In this document: positions 43,860-52,572 of the stretch, one piece after another
Layout of the letters: each line of letters opens with the position of its first letter
How positions within the stretch are numbered: position 1 is the stretch's first letter
Notes under the pieces: model-generated
The model's database searches: none
What the model was told of the DNA's origin: nothing
Seen by the model: the letters and a program-made list of their open reading frames with translations, nothing else
DNA from: Plutella xylostella
Lineage: Eukaryota; Arthropoda; Insecta; Lepidoptera; Plutellidae
DNA: 64,000 bases
NCBI RefSeq assembly: GCF_932276165.1
Contig: NC_064001.1
Location: 1,867,501 to 1,931,500 of the forward strand
Direction of reading: 5' to 3'
Translations under genes and position numbers: made by a program

Positions 43860-45155
43860 ATGTGTGACAATAATGAGATCCAATCTGGGGATGGTGACCA
43901 AGCCCCAAAACAATACAACGATGATAAAATGAGTAGCTCTGACGACTCTAGTTCGACCACTTCATCTGATGAATCCTCTCCTAAAAAGAAAAAACGAAGA
44001 TGGCGAAAGGAACAACGTCGGTCGAACAAGGCTATTAAAAGACTTTCGAGGCAAGTACACGATCTCCGCAGCCTTTTTTACAGACCAAATTCACAGCCTT
44101 CTGAGATTCAGGAATTTCATGATGAGAATATCACTAACTCTCCTATAAATGAAAGTTTCAACGGACATCAACCTGATGTGCCGTTAACTAATAAACCTGA
44201 CTTTAATATCAGCCTAGAAACAACATTAAAGGCACCTACAGTACCTAAAACACCAGTGGGTTATGTTGAATCGCTTAAAAGCCTGCAGAGATTTGAAGAT
44301 CAGACTTGGAGTGATGTACGGTTCTCTGAGGTGGAAAAAACGTACCTTCACTCCCCAGGCTTTGTCGAATTAGAAACTAACGACGAAGTCAAGGCATATG
44401 AGTCCTCTAAGAATGCTGCTTACATGGAAAAGAGTTTCGCAGCCTTAACCTTCGCATTATTGAAGCAGAGAGAGTCTTTAGAGAATGGATTGCGTGAATT
44501 TATTAAATGGAACCAAGATTCCGACCTGGTCAGTTCCACTGACGTTAAGGACAAGCTCGAGTCAATATTCCTGAAAGGAGACTTTTTTAAGGTAACTACT
44601 GACGCATTGCAAATGGTCTGCGGACATAGGGCGGACATAGTACAGCAGAGGCGAGATGCCATCTTAAAACATGTCAAAGACCCCCTGGTAAGGTCAACCT
44701 TAAAGAAAGTTCCTCCGTCGTGTACGAACCTGTTTGAACCTCAGGCTTTCACTACGGCTCTGGAAAAGGCCGGGGGAGTCAGAAAGACTTTTTGGACCCA
44801 TAAATCAAATCCCACTGCCTCAGCTGCGCAAGCAGGCCCAAGTGGCAATAATCGGCGCCCCGCGCAGGGGTCAGCTTATTCATATGCGATGCCTGCGCAA
44901 GGCTATAACGCAAAAAATAGTATGCCTGCGCAAGGCAATACATACTACCCACCTACGCAAGGTGTACAACGTTACCGTCCTGCGCAAGGACCAAACAGCA
45001 GTGGTAATCAAAGGGGCGCAAACCATGGCAACTTGCCCTTTCGGGGAAGAGGTGGTCACCAAAACAGAAGAACAGATACCCGAGCAGCAACCAAGCGGTC
45101 GGCGTCCCCCTCCTATAGAGAGAGAACTAAAAATGATAAGAGGAGAAGATTCTGA
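43860..45155 (+). CDS. DIRS Gag-like protein
   Basis: 431 residues. The N-terminal 60 residues are acidic and Ser-rich, followed by a strongly basic segment, SPKKKKRRWRKEQRRSNKAI, which may be a nuclear localisation signal. The middle (about 130-300) is helical in appearance and probably mediates assembly. The C-terminal 110 residues carry five spaced repeats of the type PAQG/PTQG and an Arg/Gly-rich end (FRGRGGHQNRR) that likely binds RNA. No zinc knuckle is present, usual for DIRS Gag. The ATG follows an acceptor-like ttttgtttttag by six bases. The stop is TGA followed by C, and the same frame then stays open to 47987. The pol frame overlaps its last 420 bases in the +1 frame. Confidence 0.88.
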   Translation: MCDNNEIQSGDGDQAPKQYNDDKMSSSDDSSSTTSSDESSPKKKKRRWRKEQRRSNKAIKRLSRQVHDLRSLFYRPNSQPSEIQEFHDENITNSPINESFNGHQPDVPLTNKPDFNISLETTLKAPTVPKTPVGYVESLKSLQRFEDQTWSDVRFSEVEKTYLHSPGFVELETNDEVKAYESSKNAAYMEKSFAALTFALLKQRESLENGLREFIKWNQDSDLVSSTDVKDKLESIFLKGDFFKVTTDALQMVCGHRADIVQQRRDAILKHVKDPLVRSTLKKVPPSCTNLFEPQAFTTALEKAGGVRKTFWTHKSNPTASAAQAGPSGNNRRPAQGSAYSYAMPAQGYNAKNSMPAQGNTYYPPTQGVQRYRPAQGPNSSGNQRGANHGNLPFRGRGGHQNRRTDTRAATKRSASPSYRERTKNDKRRRF

Positions 45156-47043
45156 CTGGACAGAATTTCGGGCAGGGCAATTGGAGAATTTTATCCATCA
45201 GTGGAAAAGCCTCAATGCCCCAAACTACATTTTAAAAATGATACAGGGTTACCAAATACCATTTGTAAGGAAGCCACCTTTATTGATGCCGAACCTGGCC
45301 TTGCAGGAGCCATCCAAATATTACATTCCTCAATCACCAGAGATGAACAAGGTAATACGGAAGTTAAAAGATCAAGCAGTTTTAGAAAAGGTGCAGATAA
45401 GTCCAAGTTTTTTGTCAACCCTATTTCTAGTCCCAAAAAACGATGGCACCACCAGGCCTATATTCAACCTCAAGGCTCTCAATCAATATGTGATAATAGA
45501 AAAATTTCGGTTGATAAACATGCACAGTATTCCAAACTTTTTACAACAGAACGACTGGCTTGTGAAGGTCGACATATCACAGGCATATTTCCATCTACCT
45601 ATACGAACGAGACACAGATGCTTTCTTCGACTGGTGTACGAAGGCGAATTACTACAGATGACGTGTCTTCCATTTGGCTTAAGTTCGGCACCCAAAGCTT
45701 TTGCCAGTTTGACAAATTGGATAGCACAAGTCCTTCGCAGCAAGGGCGTGAGACTGATTGTTTACCTGGACGACTTCTTAGTGGCGCACCAAAACAAGCA
45801 AACCCTCGTAAGTCACGTGAACATAGTGTTACAGTTGCTGGAAAAACTCGGCTGGCAGATCAATTACCAGAAGTCAATTATAACGCCACAGAGACGCCTC
45901 GAGTATCTAGGGATTTTATGGGACACCTGGCAAAACGAAAAGTCCCTACCCACAAAGAAGGTTACAAAAATTCTGGGGATGGTCAACACAATGTTGCACC
46001 AAGGTCAATCAAACCTAAAGAACCTAGAAGTGTTGGTAGGCATGCTAAATTTCGCCAGCTTCGTGATCCCAAGAGGCCGTCTAAACTTTCGTTCACTCCA
46101 AAGGATGCTGAACTGGGTACGAGCAAAGAATCCAACTTTCCGCTTTTGCCTTCCAAGCGAGGTCATTCAGGAGCTACGATGGTGGTTGAGCAATGCCCAT
46201 CAATCTTCATCAATACAAATGCCAACACCGACTCACTTCCTTACGACCGATGCTTCGGATATAGCGTGGGGCGCGAAACTGAACAACACCAACCTGTCGG
46301 GTCCGTGGGCAAAATCCGAAAGGTCACTACACGGAAATCAGAAAGAGCTCCTGACAGTTCTGAAAGTATTGGAACAGAGTCCTCAGCTAGGGCTTCTACA
46401 TTCGTCGTTGCTGTTGCAAAGCGACAGCCGGACCGTTGTAGCTTACTTGAGAAACGAAGGAGGTACTCGCTCAGTGACTCTTATGGACTTAACATTCCAA
46501 ATCTATCAATTACTCGACCAATTTCAGATCCATCTCAGGATTTACTACCTGCCAGGAACATACAATTGCGAAGCGGATCACTTATCAAGACTAAAAAAGA
46601 TGCCTCAGTGGCATCTTCTACCGCAGGCAACAGGGGTAATATTCTCCAAATGGGGGAAACCTCAGATCGACCTATTTGCATCTCGCGAAGCCCATGTAGT
46701 TCCCACCTACGCATCGCTGGATCAGACGGACAAAGGAGCGCAATTTCACGATGCTCTCAGCCAAGTTTGGAATTATCAACTCGCTTGGGTGTTTCCTCCT
46801 CCATGTCTGGTTCCGAAGGTATTGCAACACATGAATATGGCGAAAGGAACTTATCTCCTAGTTGTGCCTCGTTGGGAGCGCGTATTTTGGCGAGCAGATC
46901 TGAAGAGGAGAGCTCTGTCACCTCCCCACACGATTTGGAACCTTCAAGAAGTCCTCAAAGACATAGCAACTTCGCTGCCGCCTCCGAACGTACAAAATAT
47001 GACTCTAGAGGTATGGAAATGTGGGGGTGGTCTCGGAATCTAA
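44734..47043 (+). CDS. DIRS Pol: reverse transcriptase, RNase H, methyltransferase-like region
   Basis: 769 codons of open frame; the real protein probably begins near residue 110, since the earlier part overlaps gag and is low in similarity to anything. RT motifs: LFLVPKNDGTTRPIFNLKAL, WLVKVDISQAYFHLPI, CLPFGLSSAPKAF and the catalytic YLDD at residues 344-347. RNase H follows at about 500-640 with TTDASD, GNQKELL, LQSDSRT and NCEADHLSR supplying the acidic residues. The last part, IDLFASREAHVVPTYAS, FPPPCLVPKVL and VVPRWERVFWRADL, corresponds to the region often called methyltransferase-like in DIRS elements. It is translated either by internal initiation or frameshifting from Gag (+1). It copies element RNA into DNA. 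Confidence 0.93.
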   Translation: MNLRLSLRLWKRPGESERLFGPINQIPLPQLRKQAQVAIIGAPRRGQLIHMRCLRKAITQKIVCLRKAIHTTHLRKVYNVTVLRKDQTAVVIKGAQTMATCPFGEEVVTKTEEQIPEQQPSGRRPPPIERELKMIRGEDSDWTEFRAGQLENFIHQWKSLNAPNYILKMIQGYQIPFVRKPPLLMPNLALQEPSKYYIPQSPEMNKVIRKLKDQAVLEKVQISPSFLSTLFLVPKNDGTTRPIFNLKALNQYVIIEKFRLINMHSIPNFLQQNDWLVKVDISQAYFHLPIRTRHRCFLRLVYEGELLQMTCLPFGLSSAPKAFASLTNWIAQVLRSKGVRLIVYLDDFLVAHQNKQTLVSHVNIVLQLLEKLGWQINYQKSIITPQRRLEYLGILWDTWQNEKSLPTKKVTKILGMVNTMLHQGQSNLKNLEVLVGMLNFASFVIPRGRLNFRSLQRMLNWVRAKNPTFRFCLPSEVIQELRWWLSNAHQSSSIQMPTPTHFLTTDASDIAWGAKLNNTNLSGPWAKSERSLHGNQKELLTVLKVLEQSPQLGLLHSSLLLQSDSRTVVAYLRNEGGTRSVTLMDLTFQIYQLLDQFQIHLRIYYLPGTYNCEADHLSRLKKMPQWHLLPQATGVIFSKWGKPQIDLFASREAHVVPTYASLDQTDKGAQFHDALSQVWNYQLAWVFPPPCLVPKVLQHMNMAKGTYLLVVPRWERVFWRADLKRRALSPPHTIWNLQEVLKDIATSLPPPNVQNMTLEVWKCGGGLGI

Positions 47044-47987
47044 CAGAGTGGTCAGATGAACAGAAGAACCTGCTCAAGTCTGGGTGGCGGGACTCTACCT
47101 TAAAAACGTATAAGAGCGCTTGGGGGCGCTGGTGTAATTGGATAAAAGATAATGGAGTCGACATGAACTGCCCCACGGGTTCAGATTTAGCAAGATATCT
47201 ATCCGATCTATACCAAAAGGAAGGACTAGCATATAAAACTATATTGTTGCATAAGTCGGTGGTATCCACTATGTGTAATACCGAAAGCTCTGGATCTTTA
47301 AGTAATCACAGTTTAGTGAAGCAGGTCCTGAAAGCAATATCCCTTAAAAAGCCTAAGTTGACAAAACCTCCAATTTGGGATTTGAAGCAACTAACTACAT
47401 ACCTATCTACCGTACAGGTGAACAAGGACAGTTTGTATGAAGTTTCTCGCCACACGGCTGCCCTCTTATTACTTTGCTCTGGTCGAAGGGTTCATGATCT
47501 AACCTTATTAAATATCGACTCTAACCACATGTTCTCCACGGATGACTCCATAGTGTTATGGCCAATGTTTGGGTCCAAAACGGACACAACAGATTACAGA
47601 CAGTGTGGGTGGAAGCTGCTTAATAATGATACTTGTGAGGCATTGAACCCAATCTACTGGATTAAACTTCTTATAAGACTTTCACAAGAAAGAAGGGGAA
47701 ATGTAAATAACCTATTTGTTACATTAAGAGGTATACCAAAGGCTGCATCCCGTACCATAATTGGTACCTGGGTCAAGTCATTGCTGAATGACGCAGGGAT
47801 AAAAGCCACGCCTGGAAGCGTTAGAGCTGCAGTGGCTTCAAAAAACTGGGTAGACAATTTCCCCCTCGATAGTATCTTAGCTCAGGGTAATTGGCGCTCT
47901 GGAGATACTTTCAGACAATTTTACCGTAGAGAAATAAGGTCCAATAATTCTAATACAAGTATGAGCAATCTGTTTCGTTGTGCATAG
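45156..47987 (+). CDS. DIRS tyrosine recombinase ORF (same frame as gag)
   Basis: Open from the codon after the gag stop to 47987 (944 codons; first ATG-like start given by a GTG at 45201). Up to about 46990 it overlaps RT-RNase H in another frame and its sequence is Ser/Arg-rich with no domain. The recombinase proper occupies about 47040-47950: an N-terminal SAM-like part (WRDSTLKTYKSAWGRWCNWI), the first Arg in LLLCSGRRVHDLTLL, ATPGSVRAAVASKNW around the second Arg, GNW, and the nucleophile in FRQFYRREI. The usual His two residues before SVR-type Arg is replaced by Gly-Ser. It would integrate the circular DNA. AATAAA lies at 48192-48197. Confidence 0.88.
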   Translation: MDRISGRAIGEFYPSVEKPQCPKLHFKNDTGLPNTICKEATFIDAEPGLAGAIQILHSSITRDEQGNTEVKRSSSFRKGADKSKFFVNPISSPKKRWHHQAYIQPQGSQSICDNRKISVDKHAQYSKLFTTERLACEGRHITGIFPSTYTNETQMLSSTGVRRRITTDDVSSIWLKFGTQSFCQFDKLDSTSPSQQGRETDCLPGRLLSGAPKQANPRKSREHSVTVAGKTRLADQLPEVNYNATETPRVSRDFMGHLAKRKVPTHKEGYKNSGDGQHNVAPRSIKPKEPRSVGRHAKFRQLRDPKRPSKLSFTPKDAELGTSKESNFPLLPSKRGHSGATMVVEQCPSIFINTNANTDSLPYDRCFGYSVGRETEQHQPVGSVGKIRKVTTRKSERAPDSSESIGTESSARASTFVVAVAKRQPDRCSLLEKRRRYSLSDSYGLNIPNLSITRPISDPSQDLLPARNIQLRSGSLIKTKKDASVASSTAGNRGNILQMGETSDRPICISRSPCSSHLRIAGSDGQRSAISRCSQPSLELSTRLGVSSSMSGSEGIATHEYGERNLSPSCASLGARILASRSEEESSVTSPHDLEPSRSPQRHSNFAAASERTKYDSRGMEMWGWSRNLTEWSDEQKNLLKSGWRDSTLKTYKSAWGRWCNWIKDNGVDMNCPTGSDLARYLSDLYQKEGLAYKTILLHKSVVSTMCNTESSGSLSNHSLVKQVLKAISLKKPKLTKPPIWDLKQLTTYLSTVQVNKDSLYEVSRHTAALLLLCSGRRVHDLTLLNIDSNHMFSTDDSIVLWPMFGSKTDTTDYRQCGWKLLNNDTCEALNPIYWIKLLIRLSQERRGNVNNLFVTLRGIPKAASRTIIGTWVKSLLNDAGIKATPGSVRAAVASKNWVDNFPLDSILAQGNWRSGDTFRQFYRREIRSNNSNTSMSNLFRCA

Positions 47988-48191
47988 GCGATTTATTATA
48001 TACTTTTGATGATTTGTTGATTGAAATTATTATTGTAATCAAGATGGATCATTATAAAATAGTGTAACTGATATTAATATAACTAATGTGTTACTGTAAC
48101 TCTTAGTTAATTTTTATTGTTATGTATCTATCAATGCAGAAACAGTTAATTCTTAATGATTTTCTTATGTATAGGTACCTAGGTTGGATCC

Positions 48192-48197
48192 AATAAA
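48192..48197 (+). terminator. Polyadenylation signal of the DIRS element
   Basis: AATAAA 205 bases after the recombinase stop codon and before the internal complementary region. It is the only canonical signal close to the end of the coding region. Confidence 0.55.
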
Positions 48198-48368
48198 GTT
48201 TATAGACTGTTAATCATTTTGTTTCAACTGCTTATTAATTAACTCCTCACACAGCTCAAAATTTTTACTCTCCTGACTCATGCATCACTACCTGACTAGC
48301 CTCTTGATATCAGTTAGAACCTAGAGATCACATTGGCGTCCTCCACCGCCAGGCGATAACAAACACTT

Positions 48369-48471
48369 CTCATTATATGTATAGGCTTCGAATAGCGTAC
48401 AGTGTTTAATATTGGCGTTTTAACTTACAATAAAACGCTTATTAAATACTTACCTATTCGAAGCCTATACA
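48369..48471 (+). repeat. DIRS internal complementary region
   Basis: Bases 48369-48411 are the inverse complement of the left tip (43070-43112, one mismatch seen) and 48408-48470 that of the right tip (48641-48706). They meet at the shared TATTA. The region thus spells the joined ends of the element, as required for the DIRS replication model in which a single-stranded circle is closed against this internal template. Confidence 0.93.
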
Positions 48472-48504
48472 ATAAGTTCTGCCTGGCAAACTTATTTAAT
48501 GACG

Positions 48505-48659
48505 CAATGAGGCAAGCGCCGCGCGTCGGCCCTTATATAGCCGAGCGCCGGCCTGCCATGCGGTGGAGGAAGGAGTAAAACGTGTGCAAACAGGTAACAA
48601 AAACACGATTTAGGGAAAACGGAAGTGCCGCTCTCATTATATGTATAGGCTTCGAATAG
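48505..48659 (-). repeat. DIRS right inverted terminal repeat
   Basis: Inverse complement of 43086-43240. It contains the same TATA (cttatatag on the + strand at 48532-48540) and initiator facing inward, so it could start antisense transcripts. The tip 48660-48706 (gtaagtatttaataagcg...) is unique to this end. Confidence 0.92.
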
Positions 48660-48706
48660 GTAAGTATTTAATAAGCGTTTTATTGTAAGTTAAAACGCCA
48701 ATATTA

Positions 48707-49170
48707 TGTGCAAAGGTGTAAATATAAATAATTGATTTTGTGAGGTAGTTGTAAATAATGAGAACAAAAAATATGATACAAGTTATGTTTTACGAGTGGC
48801 AATAATAATCCTTATGGACTGTAATTACCACTCATTACGAGTGAGATTTGCAAGGCAAGATAGTTCTTTGATGCTAGTGAGATAGGTGCGTTATACAGAG
48901 TGAATTTTATTTTTATGAAGACTCCCATAGATTTTTATTTTGTGAAATAATTTGTTTTAATTTAGTTTTTAAGTTTTTAATGGTGATTTGTTTTTTTAGA
49001 TCCAATGGTATGTTATTTATAAGTTTAGGAATGATATATTGTGTAGTTCGTTTCCCATAGAAGGTTGATATTTTAGGTATTTTCAGCATACCCCTTGTTT
49101 GTTTTCTTGTTTTGACAGGATGTGATACTATGTGTTGTAATTCTTCGTTAAGGGGATCCCTAAAGCTAAA
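48707..49170 (-). pseudogene. CR1/Jockey-type LINE C-terminus, fragment
   Basis: On the minus strand, about 49160 to 48980, a frame reads LNEELQHIVSHPVKTRKQTR, GMLKIPKISTFYGKRTTQYI and IPKLINNIPLDLKKQIT, the typical extreme C-terminus of CR1/Jockey-like reverse-transcriptase proteins (YGKR...Y.IPKL.N). The palm domain is not present. The 3' untranslated part runs to the DIRS end. Confidence 0.65.
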
Positions 49171-50580
49171 ATGCTAAAGTCGGCTTGATATACTTGATTA
49201 GATTGGAAAAACGGTGGCTTCTATCACATTGATAAAAATATATTTTGTAGCAGAGGGTATACTGAACATGTTAGTTGCTTATAAATTGGTGCAGGATTAT
49301 AATAAGTATGTTAAAAAAAATTGCAAACACACCATGTCTTTTGCCATTTTTTGACTTATTATGAAAAAACCCTCGAAATCAGAGGGCCCATTTTCATGGA
49401 ATCTTATATGTATGTGTAGGTAATTAAATTCTTAACAAAGTTACCTTAAAGAGTTGGATTTAATGGACCAGAAGTCAACTTTTTTTGCAAAAAACTAATA
49501 AATTCCGGTTTAAAAATGATGACACCGTGACAGATTTCAGATTTCTTCAGTCGTCGCCCTGGTGGCGGCCTGTTAGGAGCGATACCCACGCCATTTTATT
49601 TTTTATCAAATATTTCACAAAAACTGATTAAATCAACAAATTATGACTACAAGTATTATAATACATATGCATTTGCTATGGAAAGTTAATTTTCTAATCA
49701 TTTTAGATGCAGAAAAGCCGAAAATTCTTTGAAAACATTTCGCCTTTTCGATTTGTTTACATTTTTTACTATAGAGTTACAGATGCATAGATAAAGGTAA
49801 ACATTGCACATAATGACACTTATTAGATTCTCCGAATAAGAACTATACGGTCAATGCAGTATGCCAAAGCGCGAGCCTGTTTATATTCTGAGGGGTAATT
49901 TATTTTATTTTAACGGTTGTGTATGGTAGGTAAGCTACACAATATACAGGGTGTTGAAAAGTAAGTTCATAATTTGTTTTATTTGAAACCAAAAACCGTA
50001 GTTAATTAAAAATATATATATTTTAAGATGTGGTAGTCTGTACACTACAGGTTGTTAAAAATAAGTAAGTATTTTTAAAAATTGAAGATCTAAAATTTAC
50101 ATAATTTTTTAAATCTATTTAACAAGCTTTGCAAAAAAGCGGTTAAGTGCGACTGTATCTCGCCATGAAAAAAATGAAATGTTTACTGTAGCTATGAATT
50201 TTATGCGTTACAAGTGGAATCAAATACCGCATAATATTATGTACAACTATGTAAGAGCCTAGTTTTAAAAAAAAAACTCATAAGAAAATATTAAATACAC
50301 AGGTTTTTTAACCCCTGAAGGAAATAGAGGGGTGTTATAAGTTTAAAGTAAGGGCTGAATTTTTTTTTTAAATTAGGGTGATAGGTAATGTATATTTTTA
50401 ATGATTTTTTCAAATAGATAAATGTTATACCATTTTTAAATTGCCATAAAATTACCTATAGTTATAGTTATAGAAAAGGGCAGGGCTACCAGTGCCCATT
50501 CGCCACTGCAACCTAAAAGATCTATAAATTATGACTCCCCATGCCGAGTCTCACTCTACAGGCCCAGGTCTTTTATAAAC
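49171..50580. other. No recognisable gene
   Basis: Intronic AT-rich DNA. Only a stray tacagggtgttgaaaagtaa MITE end at 49944 is noted. Confidence 0.45.
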
Positions 50581-50596
50581 CTGATATTACCTATAC

Positions 50597-50855
50597 AGGA
50601 TGTTGCAAAAAGGGTATACTGTGCCGAAAGGGTTTGACTCGGGGGTTATTCTGAACAACTTTTGTTCTCCAAGTTTTGGAAATTCTCGAAAAATAAATTC
50701 GGTCTCTATAGTAAAAAGTCACGTGATCGAATAAGTTTCTATGTAAAAGGTTTTGTTACGTGAATTTTCAAAATTGTAGAAGAAAAGTGGATCAGAATGG
50801 CACCTAAATCCACTTTTGGCTAAGCTTTATACCCTTTTTTCAATACCTTGTATAA
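50597..50855. mobile_element. MITE (gtgttgcaaaa family)
   Basis: The ends acaggatgttgcaaaaaggg and ccttttttcaataccttgta are inverted. The middle keeps agtcacgtgatcgaataagt, as in the 4178 copy (aagtcacgtgaccaacaaag). The arms have diverged. Confidence 0.7.
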
Positions 50856-50939
50856 AATATCCCCTAGAGGGCGAACCTTTAGGGCGGCTCTTGTATACCA
50901 TCACTTGTCTTCTTATCTGCAGAAAATTGACAGAGGTCA

Positions 50940-51330
50940 TACGTGTCTAACAAGTACATTAAGGATGCGAAAAGAGAGGGTTTGTTTTCACTGAAGAAGT
51001 TCAGTTGCGGAGTTCCACAGCGGTAGGTCTTGGACCCCTCTGCTGTGGAACTTGGCATACAACGCGGTCCTGCAAATCAAGCTCGCAAACGGCGTTAGCA
51101 CCGTGCATTTTTCTAATGTCACACAGGTCGTGAGGTAGGCTGAGAGCCTCCTTCGGGGATGACATCCCAATGATTCATTACGAAAAAATTGCTGCAGCTG
51201 TGCTCGCCATGCAGTGCATGGGCTACTTCCGAATCTGGGGGGCTGTTGCAAAGGAGTCCGTTGCCTCTATACGGTACGGGTTCCGTGCGATCTATGATCC
51301 TTCCGGGAGCACCTGTCTTGTCAAGTCGAA
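50940..51330 (+). pseudogene. R1-type LINE relic
   Basis: Disrupted + strand frames spell CGVPQ, then after a stop and shift PLLWNLAYNAVLQIKLANGV, the RT motif with GVPQGSVLGPLLWN in R1-type elements. The YADD region is deleted, and later pieces read LLPNLGG, VRCLYT and VRSMIL.GAPV, the conserved block downstream of the R1 palm. Frameshifts and stops make it non-functional. ORFs at 51119-51463 on either strand are shadows of this relic. Confidence 0.65.
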
Positions 51331-52084
51331 GAGAATGGCTCGTATTCGACGCAACCTGCAGTACTGGTGGGATTGGTTGGAGGACAGGACAGCAGGAAGC
51401 TGCAGCAGCCGTCATGCTGTGATTCGACGCATAGATGCAAAAAAAAGTTGAAAGTAACTTCATGTTAATAAAATATTAGATCTTAATTTAACAACATAAC
51501 ATTGCAAAAAAAAATTTACATTGTTGAGTATGTTAATTGTTATTGTAATTTACTAAAGTAGTAATAAAAACAAAGGCTTATTGCATAGTTCTCGTTCACG
51601 TTCGCCTACATCGCACGTTGTATATGAGAATAAAGGGTATAATTACTAAGTTTTCTTGTTTAAAAATCACGGTTTGGGGTTTAGAGGAAAACAAATGGTA
51701 AAATGCGGAATACAGTTTTTTTTTTCGAATAAAGAGGAAAACATGTGAATTCAAAAAACGTTTCTATTGACACCAAAGAGTACTTTTCGCCGAGAAAAGT
51801 GGAGTTACAATGTTTGCGATCTAAAGTGATGATAGAACTAGAACTTATTTTTTCAGTTCACCTGCTGTTGAGTGAAATCGTAATTAGGTAAATGACTCCT
51901 TGACATGAAAATAACTTTTTTTTTATAATCGTTATAACAAAACCGTTTTTTTTTAATACAGCAATATTTGTAGGTGTACTTACAGTGAGCCAAAGAGCGC
52001 AGCAAGGTGTAAATTTTTTGGTTTTTAAGAAACAAAAATATTATTTCTATCATATCCCAAATACACATAAGTACTTAAAAAAAA
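51331..52084. other. No recognisable gene
   Basis: AT-rich intron sequence; nothing recognised. Confidence 0.4.
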
Positions 52085-52128
52085 AAATACACACTCTCGC
52101 CTTGTACTAATGTACTCCCTTGCGGGGG
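52085..52128 (-). mobile_element. SINE2 3'-tail fragment
   Basis: An A run followed by cactctcgccttgtactaat and gtactcccttgcggggg, the minus-strand 3' end of SINE2. The body and head are absent: an extreme 5' truncation. Confidence 0.75.
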
Positions 52129-52174
52129 TACTTACATGTTATTATTTTTCTGGTGACCTCCCCATATCCCTTTG

Positions 52175-52572
52175 CCAGCTACGTAACCTTTTGTGACACC
52201 CTGTATATGCAGAGTTCTGCAAATTACTGTTCTGCTTTTGAAACACCAAAAAAAAACAGGTCGTCTAACTAAAAGGTCACGTGACCAAAAAAAAATTATA
52301 TGAAGAAGCGTTTTTTTCATGAATATAAAAAATTACGTAGGATAAAAGTTTTTCAGAGTGACGCCTGAGTAACGCCCTTTCGGCTAACTATACTTTTTTT
52401 ATTACACGGGGGCAGAGTTTAATACAACACCCTGAACTATTAAACTCTGATAATATTTTCGCGATTTTTTTACATTCTGATTTCATTTCCTGGCTTAGAA
52501 ATAACATCAATAACATGCTGCACACGTAGGTTTCGGCATAGTATTAAACCCTTTTTGCAACAACCTGTATAA
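52175..52572. mobile_element. Two MITE relics (gtgttgcaaaa family)
   Basis: The first, about 52175-52410, keeps ttttgtgacaccctgtatat, aaaaggtcacgtgaccaaaa and cgccctttcggctaactata. The second, about 52430-52572, keeps acaccctgaactattaaact, acatgctgcacacgtaggtt and tttttgcaacaacctgtat. Both are rearranged. Confidence 0.6.

Larger units (their letters stand above)
33459..45716. repeat. Tandem direct duplication, 2 x 6129 bp
   Basis: The unit 33459-39587 is repeated at 39588-45716 with a constant offset of 6129. All ORFs in the two copies have identical lengths and sequences, and no base difference was noticed by eye, even in homopolymers. The left breakpoint is in the SINE1 body and the right breakpoint in the RT region of the DIRS element. 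At the junction DIRS sequence ending gacaa (39582-39586) is followed by one unassigned G and then the SINE word gaaggaaaacatcg. The DIRS element is therefore whole only in the second copy. Confidence 0.93.
43070..48706 (+). mobile_element. DIRS-type tyrosine-recombinase retrotransposon, full-length
   Basis: About 5.64 kb, bounded by TATTA at 43070-43074 and 48702-48706. Inverted terminal repeats of 155 bp (43086-43240 and 48505-48659) are near-identical. An internal complementary region at 48369-48471 consists of the complement of the left tip joined to the complement of the right tip, the diagnostic DIRS arrangement thought to template the circle junction. Open frames for Gag, RT-RNase H and a tyrosine recombinase fill the inside. 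No target duplication is expected or seen, because integration uses a recombinase. It sits in sense orientation within the unc-13 intron. All frames are open, so it may be, or recently was, autonomous. Confidence 0.95.

Noticed and set aside
45156..46980. A separate protein encoded by the frame overlapping RT-RNase H
   Set aside because: Composition is Ser/Arg-rich without domain, and the overlapping RT frame has clear motifs; I treat the first part as an open overlap, not as a demonstrated protein.
51170..51451. 93-codon ORF with Trp/Arg-rich end
   Set aside because: Neighbouring frames show R1-type LINE motifs with frameshifts, so the ORF is a shadow of a decayed element.
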